Assembly: GCA_036337295.1 (NCBI GenBank)
Contig: JAYZEN010000006.1
Coordinates: 72,290 to 136,289, forward strand
Direction: 5' to 3'
Length of the DNA stretch: 64,000 bases
DNA from: Ketobacter sp036337295
Lineage (GTDB): Bacteria; Pseudomonadota; Gammaproteobacteria; Pseudomonadales; Ketobacteraceae
The stretch's first letter is position 1. Every line of letters starts with the position of its first letter. Shown here in pieces: positions 63,014 through 64,000 of the stretch. The notes beneath the pieces are model-generated. The model saw only the letters and a list, made by a program, of their open reading frames with translations. It was not told the DNA's origin and made no database searches. A program made the position numbers and the translations under genes.

Positions 63014-63574
63014 ATGCTGCGCTTCGTTGTCCACTTTGGGGCGTTCCTGCCTCTGGTGTGGCTGGGTTATCTGGTGCTCTCCGGCGAAATCGGTGCCGAC
63101 CCCGCTGAGCGCCTGGTTCGCGAGTTGGGTTTTTATGGAGCCTGTAGTCTTTGGGCTTCCCTGAGTCTCACCCCGCTGCGCATATTAACCGGCGTTCCCC
63201 AGTGGGTGGCCTATCGGCGGGCCCTCGGCTTGTGGGCGTTTGCCTATATTTCGCTGCACCTTGCCGCGTTCATCAGTGTTTGGGCGGGGTTCGACTGGGG
63301 TATTGTGATGGAGGAGGTGACCCAGCGACCGTACATTTATGTTGGGCTGCTGGCCTGGCTGCTGATGGTGCCGCTTGCTCTGACCTCCACCCGGGCTGCC
63401 CGCCGTAGCCTTGGGCGCCGGTGGGGCCTGTTGCACAAGTTGGTTTACCTGGTGGCTGTGCTGGGAATGCTCCATATGGTCTGGATCGCCAAGCTCGACT
63501 ACCTCCAGGTCACACTGTTTTTCCTTGCGCTGGCCCTGCTGTTCGCTATTCGCTGGCGCTTGGGGCGGAAATAA
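63014..63574 (+). CDS. msrQ: Haem-binding membrane subunit MsrQ
   Basis: 186 residues from the ATG at 63014; a TTG right after the msrP stop (62996) would add six. It is a six-helix membrane protein of the ferric-reductase-like (YedZ) family. GACSLWASLSLTPLRILTG, LGLWAFAYISLHLAAFI and LLHKLVYLVAVLGMLHMVW carry the histidines expected for haem b. It feeds electrons from the quinone pool to MsrP. Confidence 0.93.
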   Translation: MLRFVVHFGAFLPLVWLGYLVLSGEIGADPAERLVRELGFYGACSLWASLSLTPLRILTGVPQWVAYRRALGLWAFAYISLHLAAFISVWAGFDWGIVMEEVTQRPYIYVGLLAWLLMVPLALTSTRAARRSLGRRWGLLHKLVYLVAVLGMLHMVWIAKLDYLQVTLFFLALALLFAIRWRLGRK

Positions 63575-63740
63575 TTCGGCAAAGTTCCGGCCCCCGGCTA
63601 CACTCTTTTCACGCCGTCAAATTAAGCTTGATTTTCCTGCGCGCTGTAAGCTCTGCGGCTTCCAGCGGAGACGTTGATCTCGTTTTGGAAACAAGCAAAA
63701 AATCAAGCATAAGATGTTGAAACTTTAGTTAAAAAAAGCG
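63575..63740 (+). other. Spacer between msrQ and the rRNA promoter
   Basis: No gene found. The part 63690-63740 is rich in A and T runs (AAAAAATC, TTAGTTAAAAAAAG) and could act as an UP element for the promoter that follows. No terminator hairpin for msrPQ was seen. Confidence 0.4.
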
Positions 63741-63768
63741 TTGACGTTGAAATGGAGATGCCTATAAT
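63741..63768 (+). promoter_or_regulatory. Upstream promoter of a ribosomal RNA operon (P1)
   Basis: TTGACG (63741-63746), a 16-bp spacer and TATAAT (63763-63768), followed by GCGCACC, a GC-rich discriminator typical of stringently controlled promoters. A-rich sequence precedes it. Confidence 0.8.
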
Positions 63769-63905
63769 GCGCACCACTTCGACGGGATAGGCGCTCAGAG
63801 ATGAGGCAGCTGGTCCGGAGAAGGACGCAAAACGGGGCGTTGAGCTGGCGTGATGCGGCAGGCGGGTTCTACGAATTGAGCGTGTTGATCGGGTTAAAAA
63901 ACAGG

Positions 63906-63933
63906 TTGACACGATAGGTTGAAAGAGTAGAAT
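63906..63933 (+). promoter_or_regulatory. Second promoter of the ribosomal RNA operon (P2)
   Basis: TTGACA (63906-63911), a 16-bp spacer and TAGAAT (63928-63933), followed by ACGCGTCC. It is 165 bp downstream of P1. Confidence 0.75.
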
Positions 63934-63970
63934 ACGCGTCCTTGCCTGAAGAGGGTGGGATAGAAAAGAC

Positions 63971-63985
63971 GTTCTTTAACAATTT
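63971..63985 (+). promoter_or_regulatory. boxA-type antitermination site of the rRNA leader
   Basis: GTTCTTTAACAATTT contains the boxA core CTTTAACA of rRNA leaders, bound by NusB-NusE. The 16S gene is expected to begin beyond the right edge of the window. Confidence 0.8.
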
Positions 63986-64000
63986 GTTAGAAGCAATAAG

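Overview
The window is a gammaproteobacterial chromosome segment, most likely from a marine member of the Pseudomonadales or Oceanospirillales (Pseudomonas, Marinobacter, Alcanivorax or Ketobacter-like). I base this on gene order and protein content only. tRNA-Pro, ispB, rplU-rpmA-obgE-proB, rpsT, murJ, ribF-ileS-lspA-fkpB-ispH, minor pilins with pilY1 and pilE, and thiO/pilR/pilS lie in nearly the order known from Pseudomonas. The species cannot be named from the sequence alone. Most of the window is core, moderately GC-rich sequence with compact operons.

Layout. 1-7.6 kb: the tail of a LuxR-type regulator, electron-transfer flavoprotein:ubiquinone oxidoreductase, and two large membrane histidine kinases (7TMR-DISM hybrid; MASE1-CHASE). 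7.6-13.4 kb: a compact 5.8-kb integrative element in the 3' end of a tRNA-Pro(CGG) gene. It is bounded by 15-bp direct repeats and has a P4-type integrase next to the tRNA, a RelE/NadS-type toxin-antitoxin pair at the far edge, an AlpA-led leftward gene cluster, an array of five palindromic iteron-like units in 11-bp register, and an AT-rich 332-codon gene that I do not recognise. 13.5-25.9 kb: housekeeping genes for polyprenyl diphosphate, ribosomal proteins, ribosome-assembly GTPase, proline, peptidoglycan flippase, FAD, tRNA-Ile charging, lipoprotein processing and isoprenoids. 26.2-41.9 kb: two consecutive minor-pilin/PilY1 loci (fimT-pilV-pilW-pilX-small secreted protein-pilY1-pilE, then pilE-pilV-pilW-pilX-pilY1) plus a lone fimT-like gene on the opposite strand. 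42-50.8 kb: thiO, the pilSR two-component genes, nadE, bamD, rluD and pgeF. 51-57 kb: clpB behind a sigma-32-like promoter, a third large sensor kinase and a DUF4124 protein. 57.5-60.9 kb: ilvI-ilvH-ilvC. 61-63.6 kb: pssA and msrPQ. The window ends in a typical ribosomal-RNA operon leader (two strong promoters and a boxA) whose 16S gene should begin just outside.

How the parts work together. The pilin loci encode the priming and tip complex of type IV pili, and PilS/PilR are the usual sensor and regulator of pilin transcription. The most unusual object is the first PilY1 (about 1,800 residues). Between its von Willebrand A domain and its C-terminal propeller it carries a roughly 650-residue, strongly heptad-repetitive alanine-rich coiled coil, which the second PilY1 lacks; I infer a stalk that displays or spaces the adhesin. 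The second region worth attention is the tRNA-Pro element, where att cores, paired candidate integrase arm sites, an iteron-like array and a structured region upstream of alpA can all be read directly.
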